Source: Leptodactylus fallax (Eukaryota > Chordata > Amphibia > Anura > Leptodactylidae). From it: a DNA stretch of 64,000 bases. Shown piece by piece: positions 11,857 to 23,394 of this stretch. Every line of letters starts with the position of its first letter. Position 1 is the stretch's first letter. Where the stretch lies: positions 2,649,001 to 2,713,000 of the forward strand of contig CAMRHE010000167.1 of the NCBI GenBank assembly GCA_947044405.1, given 5' to 3'. Below the pieces are notes generated by a model. That model ran no database searches and was not told the DNA's origin. It was given only the letters and a program-made list of their open reading frames with translations. The position numbers and the translations under genes are program-made.

Positions 11857-12141
11857 TAGGCGACATGCACACGACTGCGTGTCACTGGGCCATGATTGAA
11901 CGGCACAGACAGTACATGGATAGCAACAGTGTGCTGCCCATGCTTTTGCACCCCATTAATTGAGGCCAGTAAGCATGGTCCACAAAACGGACAGGAATAG
12001 CACCTGTCCTGAGTTTTGCTCACAACTCACAGCCCTTGTACACCGGACTGTGAAAATACACGGTCGTGTGTATGGGGCCATAGAAACGGGTCAGTGCGCT
12101 AGCCGTGAAAAATACAGCTAGCACACTGACTCTGCACACGG
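11857..12141. mobile_element. Foldback MITE with GGC(G/T)ACATGCACACGAC ends
   Basis: The left end TAGGCGACATGCACACGACT pairs with the right end GGTCATGTGCATGAGGCCTA. It belongs to the same family as 2664-2941. Non-coding. Confidence 0.65.
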
Positions 12142-12397
12142 TCATGTGCATGAGGCCTAACTCCCATTTTATTTTTTATTTTTTTACTGTTGTGTTGGGT
12201 GTGAGGTGAACACTTTATTATATATAATACTTATATTATATATAATATACTTTATTAACTTATCAATTTTCCTTTTAATAGAAAACAGTCTGTAAAGTTC
12301 CTATTAGCATCGCTCTAACTAAGCATTGCCAGGGAGACGGTCTGTACACCCATACTCAATGCCGCATGTAGAGTTGAAGCATTTGCCAAAGGGAGGT

Positions 12398-12656
12398 GGT
12401 CACTTCAAATGGCTGTATCTCTGTATGAGATATCATCACTGGTTAATAACAGTCGGGAATGTGATTTTTATATGCAGCTGCTGCATATTAAGTTTGAATT
12501 CCCGACTGTGTTTTTAACTATTGATATCTCATTTCTGTTTATAGCTAGTACTTCATTCTTGGCAGAATTATGAGAATCTCAGCTTTCTTATGATACCAGA
12601 ACCAGTTTTCTATGTACAGTAGTATACAACCGAAGATGCAGCCATTTGAAGTGACA
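12398..12656. mobile_element. Foldback MITE with a perfect inner hairpin
   Basis: Outer arms TCACTTCAAATGGCTG and CAGCCATTTGAAGTGA are exact complements. Inner arms ACAGTCGGGAAT and ATTCCCGACTGT, and the centre TATGCAGCTGCTGCATA, are also self-complementary. A related inner hairpin (GTTGGGTTTGGGATAT around a GTGCAGCTGCAC core) occurs at about 41655-41730. Confidence 0.7.
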
Positions 12657-12737
12657 AACATCACCCCCCCCCCCCCTCTGATAAATGCTTCAGCTCTGCA
12701 TATTCACAACATAAATGTGTACAGAATTTCCCTGGTA

Positions 12738-14375
12738 CAGTGCCTTGCGAAAGCATTCGGCCCCCTTGAACCTTTCAACCTTTTGCCACATTTCAGGATT
12801 CAAACATAAAGATATCAAATTTAAATTTTTTGGTGAAGAATCAACAACAAGTGGGACACAATTGTGAAGTGGAACGAAATTTATTGGTTATTTTAAACTT
12901 TTGTAAAAAATAAAAAACTGAAAAGTGGGGCATGCAATATTATTCGGCCCCTTTACTTTCAGTGCAGCAAACTCACTCCAGAAGTTCAGTGAGGATGTCT
13001 GAATGATCCAATGTTGTCCTAAATGACTGATGATGATAAATATAATCCACCTGTGTGTAATCAAGTCTCCGTATAAATGCACCTGCTCTGTGATAGTCTC
13101 AGGGTTCTGTTTAAAGTGCAGAGAGCATCATGAAGACCAAGGAACACACCAGGCAGGTCCGTGATACTGTTGTGGAGAAGTTTAAAGCAGGATTTGAATA
13201 CAAAAAGATTTCCCAAACTTTAAACATCCCAAGGATCACTGTGCAATCGATCATATTGAAATGGAAGGAGTATCAGACCACTGCAAATCTACCAAGACCC
13301 GGCCGTCCCTCTAAACTTTCATCTCAAACAAGGAGAAGACTGATCAGAGATGCAGCCAAGAGGCCCATGATCACTCTGGATGAACTGCAGAGATCTACAG
13401 CTGAGGTGGGAGAGTCTGTCCATAGGACAACAATCAGTCGTACACTGCACAAATCTGGCCTTTATGGAAGAGTGGCAAGAAGAAAGCCATTTCTCAAAGA
13501 TATCCATAAAAAGTCTCGTTTAAAGTTTGCCACAAGCCACCTGGGAGACACACCAAACATATGGAAGAAGGTGCTCTGGTCAGATGAAACCAAAATCGAA
13601 CTTTTTGGCCACAATGCAAAACAATATGTTTGGCGTAAAAGCAACACAGCTCATCACTCTGAAAAACACCATCCCCACTGTCAAACATGGTGGTGGCAGC
13701 ATCATGGTTTGGGCCTGCTTTTCTTCAGCAGGGACAGGGAAGATGGTTAAAATTGATGGGAAGATGGATGGAGCCAAATACAGGACCATTCTGGAAGAAA
13801 ACCTGTTGGAGTCTGCAAAAGACCTGAGACTGGGACGGAGATTTCTCTTCCAACAAGACAATGATCCCAAACATAAAGCAAAATCTACAATGGAATGATT
13901 CACAAATAAACGTATCCAGGTGTTAGAATGGCCAAGTCAAAGTCCAGACCTGAATCCAATCGAGAATCTGTGGAAAGAGCTGAAAACTGCTGTTCACAAA
14001 CGCTCTCCATCCAACCTCACTGAGCTCGAGCTGTTTTCCAAGGAAGGATGGCCAAGAATTTCAGTCTCTCGATGTGCAAAACTGATAGCGACCTACCCCA
14101 AGCGACTTGCAGCTGTAATCGCAGCAAAAGGTGGCGCTACGAAGTATTAACTTAAGGGGGCCGAATAATTTGGCACGCCCCACTTTTCAGTTTTTTATTT
14201 TTTACAAAAGTTTAAAATATCCAATAAATTTCGTTCCACTTCACGATTGTGTCCCATTTGTTGTTGATTCTTCACCAAAAAATTTAAATTTTATATCCTT
14301 ATGTTTAAAGCCTGAAATGTGGCAAAAGGTTGAAAAAAAAAGTTCAAGGGGGCCGAATACTTTCGCAAGGCACTG
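12738..14375 (+). mobile_element. Tc1 (DD34E) transposon, complete ends, broken gene
   Basis: The element is bounded by TA on both sides, with ends CAGTGCCTTGCGAAAGCATT and the complementary ...TTTCGCAAGGCACTG. The terminal inverted repeats run about 210-220 bp and contain an outer and an inner copy of a TATTCGGCCCCCTT-like motif, the IR/DR layout of Sleeping Beauty-type elements. It belongs to the same family as the element at 21776-23392, in opposite orientation. Confidence 0.92.
13130..14150 (+). pseudogene. Tc1 transposase pseudogene
   Basis: The frame starts at ATG 13130 and matches the intact 339-residue transposase at 21985-23004 almost residue for residue. Two lesions break it: a one-base insertion at about 13664 (CTCTGAAAAACACC here against CCCTGAACACACC in the intact copy), and a TGG to TGA change at 13897-13899 in the segment after [12 protein letters not shown]. 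The DDE residues themselves are all still encoded ([24 protein letters not shown]), with 34-residue spacing between the last two. The reading frame ends at TAA after GGATKY. No functional product is expected. Confidence 0.92.
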
Positions 14376-14659
14376 TAACAGCTCAGTTAGAGCCCAGTTA
14401 CAGCCTGTTTTATATAATAAAAGGAAGTTAGATAGGATAATAAAGTATATTACAAAAAATGGTCGCCAAACACCCCCCCCAACACAATAACTTAAAAAAA
14501 AAAAAAAAAGTGAGAGTTAAACTATAAAATAACAGTAAAATCCAAATAACCTGCATGATTTTTTTTAAGGAGTGAAAATTAATGTTTTTGGGGAAAAGTC
14601 TGACCCAAGTAGAGCCCTAGACACACACAACCTGTAAAAACTGTGCTGACATTAAACCC

Positions 14660-15010
14660 CTTTAAGATGCTGCCTATTTTCACTACTTCCACCAACTCCA
14701 ACTCATTTCATCCTTCAATAGGCGCCACTTCACTAATTCTGGTGAAGTTGGATTTTTTCTCTAGTCTAGCCCTGACTGTTCCCAAGCAATCATTTCTGTT
14801 CATTGTATCATAATTATGTTTTTTGCTGTCAGGTGGGCGGTTCCTGTCTGTCTGCTCCAGCATAGGTACACCCACCTGACAGCATAGAGCATAATTGTGC
14901 TGACATTTGGGGCATCAGGGTGTGAGTCACTGGCCATTAAGGCATCACATCTAGTTTTTTTTCTCCCTGGAGTGTTTGGGAATGTGTGAATCATATTGTG
15001 AATACATGAA
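14660..15010. mobile_element. Foldback repeat around CAGGTGGGCGG/CCCACCTGACAGC
   Basis: Inner arms GCTGTCAGGTGGGCG and CACCCACCTGACAGC pair, flanked by TAGCCCTGACTGTTCCCAAG-like sequence. A second, diverged member lies at about 62900-63235, with GCTGCTCCACTGAGTTGG-type ends. Non-coding. Confidence 0.5.
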
Positions 15011-15296
15011 AATATTCTCAATAATTATTTCATGGGGAATACAAGTATTACTAAAAGAAATATGTCAGTAGTGTCAACCATGTTATGTGGGGGTTATCAG
15101 AGTGCACAGCTCCCAATAATAACTTATGTGTAAGTTCCTGGTGGGCGAATAACTTCCCATCCAAATGTGTAAAACCAAAAGCATGTATGACATGATTGTA
15201 TATAAATCCAGTGCAAACACTGCTGATTCAGTGCCGATACTACAAAATGAATCTTATAATGTGTACAAATGAACAGCAGGAAACAAGCCATATGGC

Positions 15297-15733
15297 TTAA
15301 AGGGAGTCTGCCAGGTCCAAAAAGCCTGACAATCTAATAAAAGTGCTGTATAGGGGCCTTACGTAGGAGCAGATACATGCCCATGTGGCTACTATCCCAT
15401 GAAGAAGTACAGAGATAATCCTCTTATTATGGTTATACAGATTAGCCTGCTTGCACTCCAATTGTGAACGGTTCCGATGTGCCACAAACATGTCTCTGCT
15501 TCTCACAGGAATTACTGCCCAATAATGCCCCTGAGCCTGGGAATTACTACAGTATTTCAGCTTCTGAATGTGTCTTCACTGCCTCTAGGCAAATCTGCTA
15601 AATCAGATCCCGCCTCCAGAGCACCTGCAGTCTGATTTGCATATCCATATAAAGATAATTTCCTCTGCATGTTCGTGGCCACTGAGGTATGTTTCTATCC
15701 CTTATAAAGGCCCCTATACGGCATTATTATTAG
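15297..15733. mobile_element. T2-like MITE, right end lost
   Basis: The left end reads TTAAAGGGAGTCTGCCAGG. Inverted arms AATAAAAGTGCTGTATAGGG (about 15338-15357) and CCCCTATACGGCATTATTATT (about 15712-15732) pair, but no second TTAA end follows, so the outer right arm is missing or too diverged to see. Confidence 0.5.
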
Positions 15734-18065
15734 TTTACGTTTTCAACAATTGACAAGATTTTTGGTGTGTTCTTTATGTAGTGTTTTTTTTTGTTTTGTT
15801 TTTTACATGTAAAGACCTTGTAGCCAAGAACTGCCCAGAAAAAAATGTCAAATTTTTATATATGGTTACTAAGAACTTTGTGTGAATAAATATTAATAAC
15901 GGTCTTTAACGGGAGAGCGTTTCCTGGCATATTATGAGGCTATGCCATCTATCCCTGTCTGAGTGACAGATGTCCAACTGCTCTTCAGTGATTACTAGAG
16001 AATGGTGATAGGAAAGCTTCTTGCCACTTCATCTTTTTTTGGTCTCCAGTGTAATTGCTCCAATTGCTGTAATTGCTTTGGTCGGGCCATTATCGGTACT
16101 AAACTTCCTTACCCTTCCTTACTTTCACCTTATTCAAGTGATTGAAGAGGGTCTTGCAAGTCAACAATGATGGCATATGTGATGCGTTATCAGTGGCCTT
16201 TAGCACATATGTTTGGACACTCGACAAAACTCTTCTGAAGCCGCCAATTTCTTCAGATTATTTCTAATTTCTTGGAGACTCCCCTCTCCCCATTGAAGTA
16301 GGCATTCATTTCAATACTTGTTGGCCATAAAAGCCCCTGATTGGATTGGTTAGTCCATGTATAAGGCCACCTTATACACACTGAAGGCTCTTGCTAGCAG
16401 GGTCCTCCTCATTCCTGCTGTTTGATATGTTATTTGTTTTGTTACACTGTAATGTCTGATATTGCCATCTAATCTGTAAAGTGCTGCAGAAATATGTTGG
16501 TGCTACATAAATAAATTGAGCTTAGTTCACATCTGCGCCAGAGTGACTCCATCTCAGTGTCCTCCTGAAAATCGGCGTGTGTGAACCTAGCGTAAGTCTT
16601 ACTAGAATAAATAACAGTATTCTCGTGAGGTTTTAACCCTCGGATGCCTACTTGGATGTTTTATTGTCTTCCATACTTTTAGAACATGTGCAAAACAATT
16701 TGTACGTGATTTCACTGGAAAATATGTAGAAGTGTATGAGGGCATGTCAGTGCCCATTCAGTGGTGCACATGGTATAGTGGGTGAGCAGCATGGCTCCCG
16801 ACATGTTATTACCTTTAGCCGCCCTGTCTCGGTATCGCTGATCTGCAGGGGTCCTGATGGTGGGCCCCTAGAAACAATTCCACTGGTGGGCCCTAGACAT
16901 CCCAGTCCGACACTGCTTTCATATTTTATAAGCTGGTGGAGAATCTTTGGAAAGGAGCATCAACGATATATTTATAACTACTACTAATATTTTAGCTTTT
17001 TGCAACTTTAGGACACCTATACCTTGCTATGTTAATTTTGTCTATAAAGCATATGGAAATATAAATATATAAAACTGACTACAAGTCTATGTTACAAGAG
17101 AGCAGTTTGTGACAAGATTGCTTTACATGTGCTCTCTTATCCTGGAGTCTCCAGGAAGCTTCCTGTTATGTTACCATCATGGAAAAACATCATTGTGGGG
17201 TTTTTACATGTGTCATTCTACTGTTTTTTTTAGAAATGTTAAGCGTGAAGCAAGAATGAGCCCAGAAAGTCCAACCAGTAAATTGTATAGCTATGGACCT
17301 GACATTATAGCCGCAGTATTGGTGAGACCAACCTGCTTATTTCTTCAGATTCTCCCACCCGTTTTTTGTCTTTTGATGGCATCTTAAAGAACCAGAAACA
17401 GTAAGCCTGGAGTACATAGAAGAGCTACTGATAAATTTCACAAATGTTTATGTAGAAATTTTGAGAGCTCAAGGTTTAATCTGTGATAAAGTTGTTATTT
17501 CAGGGGATGTTATTTCCCTGCCTATAATGAATTTCCTTTCCAGTTATTCTATTTATCGACAGCTCTGTCATCGTATCTCCAACCTGACATGGCTCAGCTG
17601 AGCTTCTGAAGATGGGACAAGTCTTGTTTCTATTGAGTCAAGGTTTTTACGTTTTGATCAGTTTTCAGTCCTAGTGCTATCTAATGTAAGTGCAGAAAAG
17701 ATTGACTGAGACAATAAAAGTATATTTGTTGGTAGTGTATTCCTCAGACATTATCTCCATAAGCAGGATCTGTTGTCCGTAGTGACATTTACAGTACAGT
17801 AGTACTGCCTAGATCACAGACTTCACAGGAGCTGGTGCCAGACAACATTAATACTCCTCATTGGTCTGGGAGGAAATGCCTGCCAACTGCGTTTGACGGA
17901 GCATTGTGATGAGAATGTCCATTAGGGCTTTAGAAAAGATGTTTCATGTAAACAGACTTCTTACAAGACTTTTCTTGGTGTGCTTTTTTTTTGGCTTACT
18001 TTAGAGGCAGTGTATGAGTTTTCAATGAGCATGTACATGGCTGTGCTCAGCTCTCCCAGCAGAGC
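15734..18065. other. Non-coding; contains one L2-type 3' tail
   Basis: Positions 16449-16515 (CTGTAAAGTGCTGCAGAAAT then ATGTTGGTGCTACATAAATA) are an L2-type LINE tail. The segment at 16520-16600 has a short TGTGAAC-type end. The rest shows no gene or repeat I can name. Confidence 0.45.
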
Positions 18066-18277
18066 TTAAAGGGGGGATCCAGGATTAAAATACATGGCTG
18101 CTTTTTTACAAAGAACTCCACTTCTCAGCAAGTGCCTTCTTGTCCATTGGTCATATGGCTATGCTCCTGCTCTGTCCAATTCAGATGAATAGGATTGATC
18201 TACTGCATGCCAGAGGAGTGGAGTTCTTTTTCAAAGAAAGCAGCCATTTTTTTTATAATCCTGTATAACCCATTTAA
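18066..18277. mobile_element. Small T2-type MITE, TTAA target site
   Basis: It starts TTAAAGGGGGGATCCAGGAT and ends ATCCTGTATAACCCATTTAA. Internal arms AAGAACTCCACTTCT and GAGTGGAGTTCTTT, and ACATGGCTGCTTT and AAAGCAGCCAT, pair. Non-coding. Confidence 0.75.
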
Positions 18278-20954
18278 AGGGCACATTGCTCAGTTGAGTG
18301 CTTCTGGGCCATTATTCCATTAATTGGTAGGGGGTTCAGAACCCTGACCCCAAAAAAAGTCAAAACTCCTTTTCACGTGGTATAAGCTGCAGACTTTTGT
18401 TTAGGTTTGTGGGGCATAAAATCCATATTTTGTTTCGGTACCAGCAAAGTAAATGAGATTGTAACACGTTATCCGCTTGCTGCAAGCAAGGTAAAATCTG
18501 CAACAAATCCACAACAGAATCTGCGACAGGAACATTTGTCGTGTGGGCTCCTACCCTGCAACTTGCAAAGTTTTGTTTTCTGTAACATTTCATACAATGT
18601 GTGATGCTAGTTACTAAGCATTCTCTTCGTGTAAGGCTCTGTCTAGCAATTGGTTGGAATGTGTTTGTAACCAGTCACGTTGTCCACCTTGGAAAAGGGG
18701 TGTATTCTCTACTTTTTCATATTTGTGCATGCTGTTTTTCGAAGAAGGGCCATTTTACAACCCTTACTTAAGTCTATGCAAATGAAAAGGAGTACGTTCA
18801 TCTCACTGTATCAAGTATCCTGTCTGCACATAGACTAACAAAAAATACCACTAGTTAAGTAAATGTAAGTGGATGAAAGTGAATTTTTTTTTTTTTACCA
18901 GAAAACATTATAGAACATGATATTGTTGTTATATATTAAATACATTTTGTCTTGATGAGATAACTTGTAAACTAGCTGGTGGTGTTTTCTAGCGGCCTGC
19001 TTGTGTAGCTAAAACCCCGTTCAGAAGATCTGTTTTATTAAATTTGTGCTCTGTAAAGAAATGTGTATTAAATGCATTAGGAGTCATTTAGGAACTAGTG
19101 ACCTCCATGCAAATTCCAGTAATCACATTGCAGTCTCCTGGAGTAGGATTAAGTGCGTTCAGCACATCACAGAAAGTTAGTCTGTTCTCTTCTGTAGCTT
19201 CAGTGATTAAAGCCGATTACATCTGATGCATCTAGATTACATTTTCTTATATAGGTGGATTTAGTAGATTTACACCCGAAGAACACTTAGAAGAAGTCAG
19301 TTAAGGAGCAATCTGGATTTACTAATCCAGTCTTCATTTTCTTCTTCCTTGATGACATTATCCTGCACTGTGATATGATGTAATATTCCTTCTATTACAA
19401 GCAACTTGAGTTTATTGAAGAGGCATTCTTACCTCAGACATTTATGGCATAGGAACAGAATGGGAGATAGAAGTCCTATACACAGAACAGTGGTATCCCA
19501 GCCTCTGCCTCACCTGGCTGCTGCTTTCAGGCAGAAAATAAACATGTGGTCACATACCCCATTATTTTCTATGGGAGTTACAGAAATAACTGAGAAATAT
19601 GACATAAAAATGTAACCACAAGCATCTGTAGGCAAATGCTAAATCTTTTTCTTATTTTTAAGTTAATCCCTTCACTCTCCGCACTGTTCTATTATGTCGT
19701 GCTGAGTGTATAGCCATTACTTAGTGCCATAATAGTATGGCGCTTTCTTGCCACAGGAACAGGAGCTAAGCCTGTGGCATGTCTTCCGGTTTTTGGATGT
19801 ATAGCACAATTGGGATCCAGGACTAGCCCTTCAGATGTTCTAATCAAGAGTGATCACGGCATCTGGGTGGTTAGGGAGAGATGCCCCCCGCCACATCGTG
19901 GGGTCTTTAAGGGTTGTCATGGCAGCCAGGAAGCCAATCAAACAATAATAAGATTAAAAAACCCACTTTATAGTTTAAAAAATGCATAATGTAAACAAAC
20001 TGGTATCCCCATATGCGTATAAGTCTGATGAACACTGTCAAAAAAAATATATACTGCAGTGTGCAAATTAATGTATTTTGGTCACCTCGCCTTCTCCAAA
20101 AATAGCAATAAAAAGTGATCAAATAGTCAACTCAGTCAACAAAACAGTAAAAAAAAAAAAAAAAAAGGTTATAGATGGTAGAATAGGGTGACCCCAAGAA
20201 TATCATTCATTTTTGAAAAAAAAGACGTTTTATTTAGTAATAATGTAATAAACCCAATATAAGTATGTTATGCCACTAGATAAAGTTGCCATGTTCTTTT
20301 TGATGCAGAATGAACACTATAAAAACAAAAATAATGCTGGTGTTGTGGTTTTTTTTTTCACATGGACCCATCTTAAACATTATTAAAAGCTAATCTAAAC
20401 ATTATTTGTACCCCAAAATGATGCCAAATAAAAGTACAACTTGGAAGTCCTTACATAGCTATGTGAACAAAAAATTTTTGTACGAATTTTGGAAGGCGGA
20501 GAGGGAAAATATGAAATAATTAGCCAAGCGTTACTAGTTGATTAGTAAAAGTTGACTAGAATTAAAGTTGACTTTACTTCATAGACTTCCTGCTCTTTGT
20601 GCCCTTCTACATGTCATCTGCACATAATACTGATGTCTCTGCTCAGTTTTAGTTCTTTCTTGTACTTTCTTGTCTCAATTCAGCAGCAAGTAGCTTTAAA
20701 AGAAAACAGCTCTCAGTATTTCTAGCATGCAGGAGGTAACAATGCAGTCATCTGTAGGTTAAGGGTTCAGCCAAAATCTTCAGAGCACAGTTTATTATAT
20801 AGTTACGGTCATGTTCAAGAGAGAAAAGGTAGGACTGTAACAGCAAATAGGGGTCTCTTTCAAATACTTACAGACAGTACTAAAAACCATACATTATAGT
20901 TGGGGGTCACCTGGTACACATTTTGCAATGGGGCCCAAGAGCTTCATGTTTCCC
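18278..20954. other. Non-coding; nothing recognised
   Basis: AT-rich, with A/T homopolymers at about 18884-18897 and 20150-20166. I see no protein-like frame, RNA gene or paired repeat ends. Confidence 0.45.
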
Positions 20955-21075
20955 TTGCAGGCAGGGCCCTCTGTCCCACTGTACCTGATGTTAGTCTATA
21001 ATTCTTCTTTATATGTATTTTGTGTTAATATATGTAAAGCCCTCTTTAAATGTAAAGCAACATGGAATCAATGAA
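20955..21075 (+). repeat. L2-type LINE 3' tail fragment
   Basis: The sequence CTTGCAGGCAGGGCCCTCTG then TCCCACTGTAC..., ending TGTAAAGCAACATGGAATCA, parallels the 3' tail of the L2 element at 56260-59803 (GGGCAGGGCCGTCTGTCCCA ... AAAGCACCATGGAATTAATG). It is a 5'-truncated copy on the plus strand. Confidence 0.7.
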
Positions 21076-21775
21076 GCTCTTAAAATTAATGATACAACCT
21101 GGAAAAACCCTAATTGTTATTTTTTAACCATATTTATATATCTATTTTGCTGTCACTTGTAGTTCTACTGAATGTATGTTATCAAGAGCGTTGTTGGCAT
21201 TTTGACAGAGTATTTGCTGTGTTCTCAATGACTGCTCTCCAACCTTGGTTAAAAGGATTGTCCCACAAAGAATATTGTAGGCTAAATGCACTTATTAAAA
21301 AATGTTTTTTTTCCCAGATATTCCAGGAATAATGTTAGAATAGCGCCATCTGCTGTTTCTGTGAATAGTCTTTACTTCATCCACTTCAGTAAATGTCCTG
21401 AGGTGGACACACCTGCTCAGTCTTGCTTCTGTCTTTTCTCCACTGAGTATACAGAAGGATCACTGTTGTGGTGAGCTGGCTGCCTCTAAAGCTGCAGCAT
21501 CTTCTCCACTTGTTAGGAACGATGCTGAATAAGTAAAAATGCAGTAACGTCTCAATGTGTTATCACTTACTTAGCAGTGTGTACCCCAGCGGACCTGAGT
21601 GACGGAGAGCCCAGCGCAGGTGTGAACCTAGCCTAAGAAATGCAAATGTGCCCTGGATCAGGAGATCATCGTTACTCTTAGAGTGCTCTAAGATACTACA
21701 TATTGATTCTAGTTTGTAGTGAAAATCAAAGACTGGATTGCAATCGGTAGTACATATATCCCTGATACAAATATA
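21076..21775. other. Non-coding; possible T2-like end
   Basis: TTAAAAGGATTGTCCCACAA at about 21250 resembles a T2-type left end. No matching right end is visible. Otherwise nothing recognised. Confidence 0.4.
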
Positions 21776-21985
21776 CAGTGCCTTGTGAAAGTATTCAGCC
21801 CCCTTGAACTTTTCAACCTTTTGCCACATTTCAGGCTTCAAACATAAGGATATAAAATTTTAATTTTTTGGTGAAGAATCAACAAGTGGGACACAATCAT
21901 GAAGTGGAACGAAATTTATTGGATATTTTAATCTTTTGTAAAAACTGAAAAGTGGGGCGTGCCAAATTATTCGGCCCCCTTAAGT
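21776..21985. repeat. Terminal inverted repeat (transposase 3' side)
   Basis: About 210 bp, imperfectly complementary to 23181-23392. It contains the outer motif GTATTCAGCCCCCTTGAAC and the inner motif TTATTCGGCCCCCTTAAG. Confidence 0.88.
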
Positions 21986-23004
21986 TAATACTTTGTAGCG
22001 CTACCTTTTGCTGCGATTACAGCTGCAAGTCGCTTGGGGTATGTCACTATCAGTTTTGCACATCGAGAGACTGAAATTCTTGCCCATTCTTCCTTGGAAA
22101 ACAGCTCGAGCTCAGTGACGTTGGATGGAGAGCGTTTGTGAACAGCAGTTTTCAGCTCTTTCCACAGATTCTCGTTTGGATTCAGGTCTGGACTTTGACT
22201 TGGCCATTCTAACACCTGGATACGTTTATTTGTGAACCATTCCATTGTAGATTTTGCCTTATGTTTGGGATCATTGTCTTGTTGGAAGAGAAATCTCCGT
22301 CCCAGTCTCAGGTCTTTTGCAGACTCCAACAGGTTTTCTTCCAGAATGGTCCTGTATTTGGCTCCATCCATCTTCCCATCAATTTTAACTATCTTCCCTG
22401 TCCCTGCTGAAGAGAAGCAGGCCCAAACCATGATGCTGCCACCACCATGTTTTACAGTGGGGATGGTGTGTTCAGGGTGATGAGCTGTGTTGCTTTTACG
22501 CCAAACATATTGTTTTGCATTGTGGCCAAAAAGTTCGATTTTGGTTTCATCTGACCAGAGCACCTTCTTCCACATGTTTGGTGTGTCTCCCAGGTGGCTT
22601 GTGGCAAACTTTAAACGAGACTTTTTATGGATATCTTTGAGAAATGGCTTTCTTCTTGCCACTCTTCCATAAAGGCCAGATTTGTGCAGTGTACGACTGA
22701 TTGTTGTCCTATGGACAGACTCTCCCACCTCAGCTGTAGATCTCTGCAGTTCATCCAGAGTGATCATGGGCCTCTTGGCTGCATCTCTGATCAGTCTTCT
22801 CCTTGTTTGAGATGAAAGTTTAGAGGGACGGCCGGGTCTTGGTAGATTTCCAGTGGTCTGATACTCCTTCCATTTCAATATGATCGATTGCACAGTGATC
22901 CTTGGGATGTTTAAAGTTTGGGAAATCTTTTTGTATTCAAATCCTGCTTTAAACTTCTCCACAACAGTATCACGGACCTGCCTGGTGTGTTCCTTGGTCT
23001 TCAT
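21985..23004 (-). CDS. Tc1-family transposase, open reading frame
   Basis: Cut-and-paste transposase that would bind the flanking terminal repeats and integrate at TA. It has 339 residues, close to Sleeping Beauty (340), and starts at an ATG just inside the right terminal repeat. Residues about 10-110 form the two paired-like helix-turn-helix subdomains, with a GRP hook at about 57-60 (LPRPGRPSKL). The catalytic domain has D152 (WSDETK), a glycine-rich box at 185-200 ([14 protein letters not shown]), D243 (QQDNDPKH) and E278, with 34 residues between the last two, so it is DD34E. One oddity is NPNENLW, where relatives including the copy at 13130-14150 have NPIENLW. There are no stops or frameshifts. 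Whether it is expressed or active cannot be read from sequence. Confidence 0.93.
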   Translation of the reverse strand: MKTKEHTRQVRDTVVEKFKAGFEYKKISQTLNIPRITVQSIILKWKEYQTTGNLPRPGRPSKLSSQTRRRLIRDAAKRPMITLDELQRSTAEVGESVHRTTISRTLHKSGLYGRVARRKPFLKDIHKKSRLKFATSHLGDTPNMWKKVLWSDETKIELFGHNAKQYVWRKSNTAHHPEHTIPTVKHGGGSIMVWACFSSAGTGKIVKIDGKMDGAKYRTILEENLLESAKDLRLGRRFLFQQDNDPKHKAKSTMEWFTNKRIQVLEWPSQSPDLNPNENLWKELKTAVHKRSPSNVTELELFSKEEWARISVSRCAKLIVTYPKRLAAVIAAKGSATKY

Positions 23005-23180
23005 GATGCTCTCTGCACTTTAAACAGAACCCTGAGACTATCACAGAGCAGGTGCAGTTATACGGAGACTTGATTACACACAGGTGGATTATATTTATCA
23101 TCATCAGTCATTTAGGACAACATTGGATCATTCAGAGATCCTCACTGAACTTCTGGAGTGAGTTTGCTGCACTGAAAGTA

Positions 23181-23392
23181 AAGGACCCGAATAATATTGC
23201 ACGCCCCACTTTTCAGTTTTTTATTTTTTACAAAAGTTTAAAATAACCAATAAATTTCGTTCCACTTCACAATTGTGTCCCACTTGTTGATTCTTCACCA
23301 AAAAATTTAAGATTTTATATCTTTGTTTTAAGCCTGAAATGTGGCAAAAGGTTGAAAAGTTCAAGGGGGCCAAATACTTTCGCAAGGCACTG
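23181..23392. repeat. Terminal inverted repeat (transposase 5' side)
   Basis: About 212 bp, the partner of 21776-21985. The inner motif here is diverged (GGACCCGAATAATATTGC) and the outer motif reads GGGGGCCAAATACTTTCGC. Confidence 0.88.
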
Positions 23393-23394
23393 TA

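Larger units (their letters stand above)
21776..23392 (-). mobile_element. Structurally complete Tc1 (DD34E) transposon
   Basis: The element lies between TA dinucleotides (21774-21775 and 23393-23394) and is about 1.62 kb, the usual size for Tc1. The terminal repeats span about 21776-21985 and 23181-23392 and start CAGTGCCTTGTGAAAGTATT / reverse complement of CGCAAGGCACTG. Each arm has an outer and an inner direct repeat (AAGTATTCAGCCCCCTTGAA and AATTATTCGGCCCCCTTAAG), where IR/DR-type transposases bind. It encodes one open transposase on the minus strand and nothing else. It could still be mobile. Confidence 0.94.

Noticed and set aside
17235..17320. Possible exon (acceptor after a T tract, NVKREARMSPESPTSKLYSY..., donor TTG/GTGAGA)
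   Set aside because: The splice motifs are acceptable but the peptide resembles nothing I know and does not fit the glycosyltransferase gene. Many such chance exons exist in long introns. Spliced reads would be needed.
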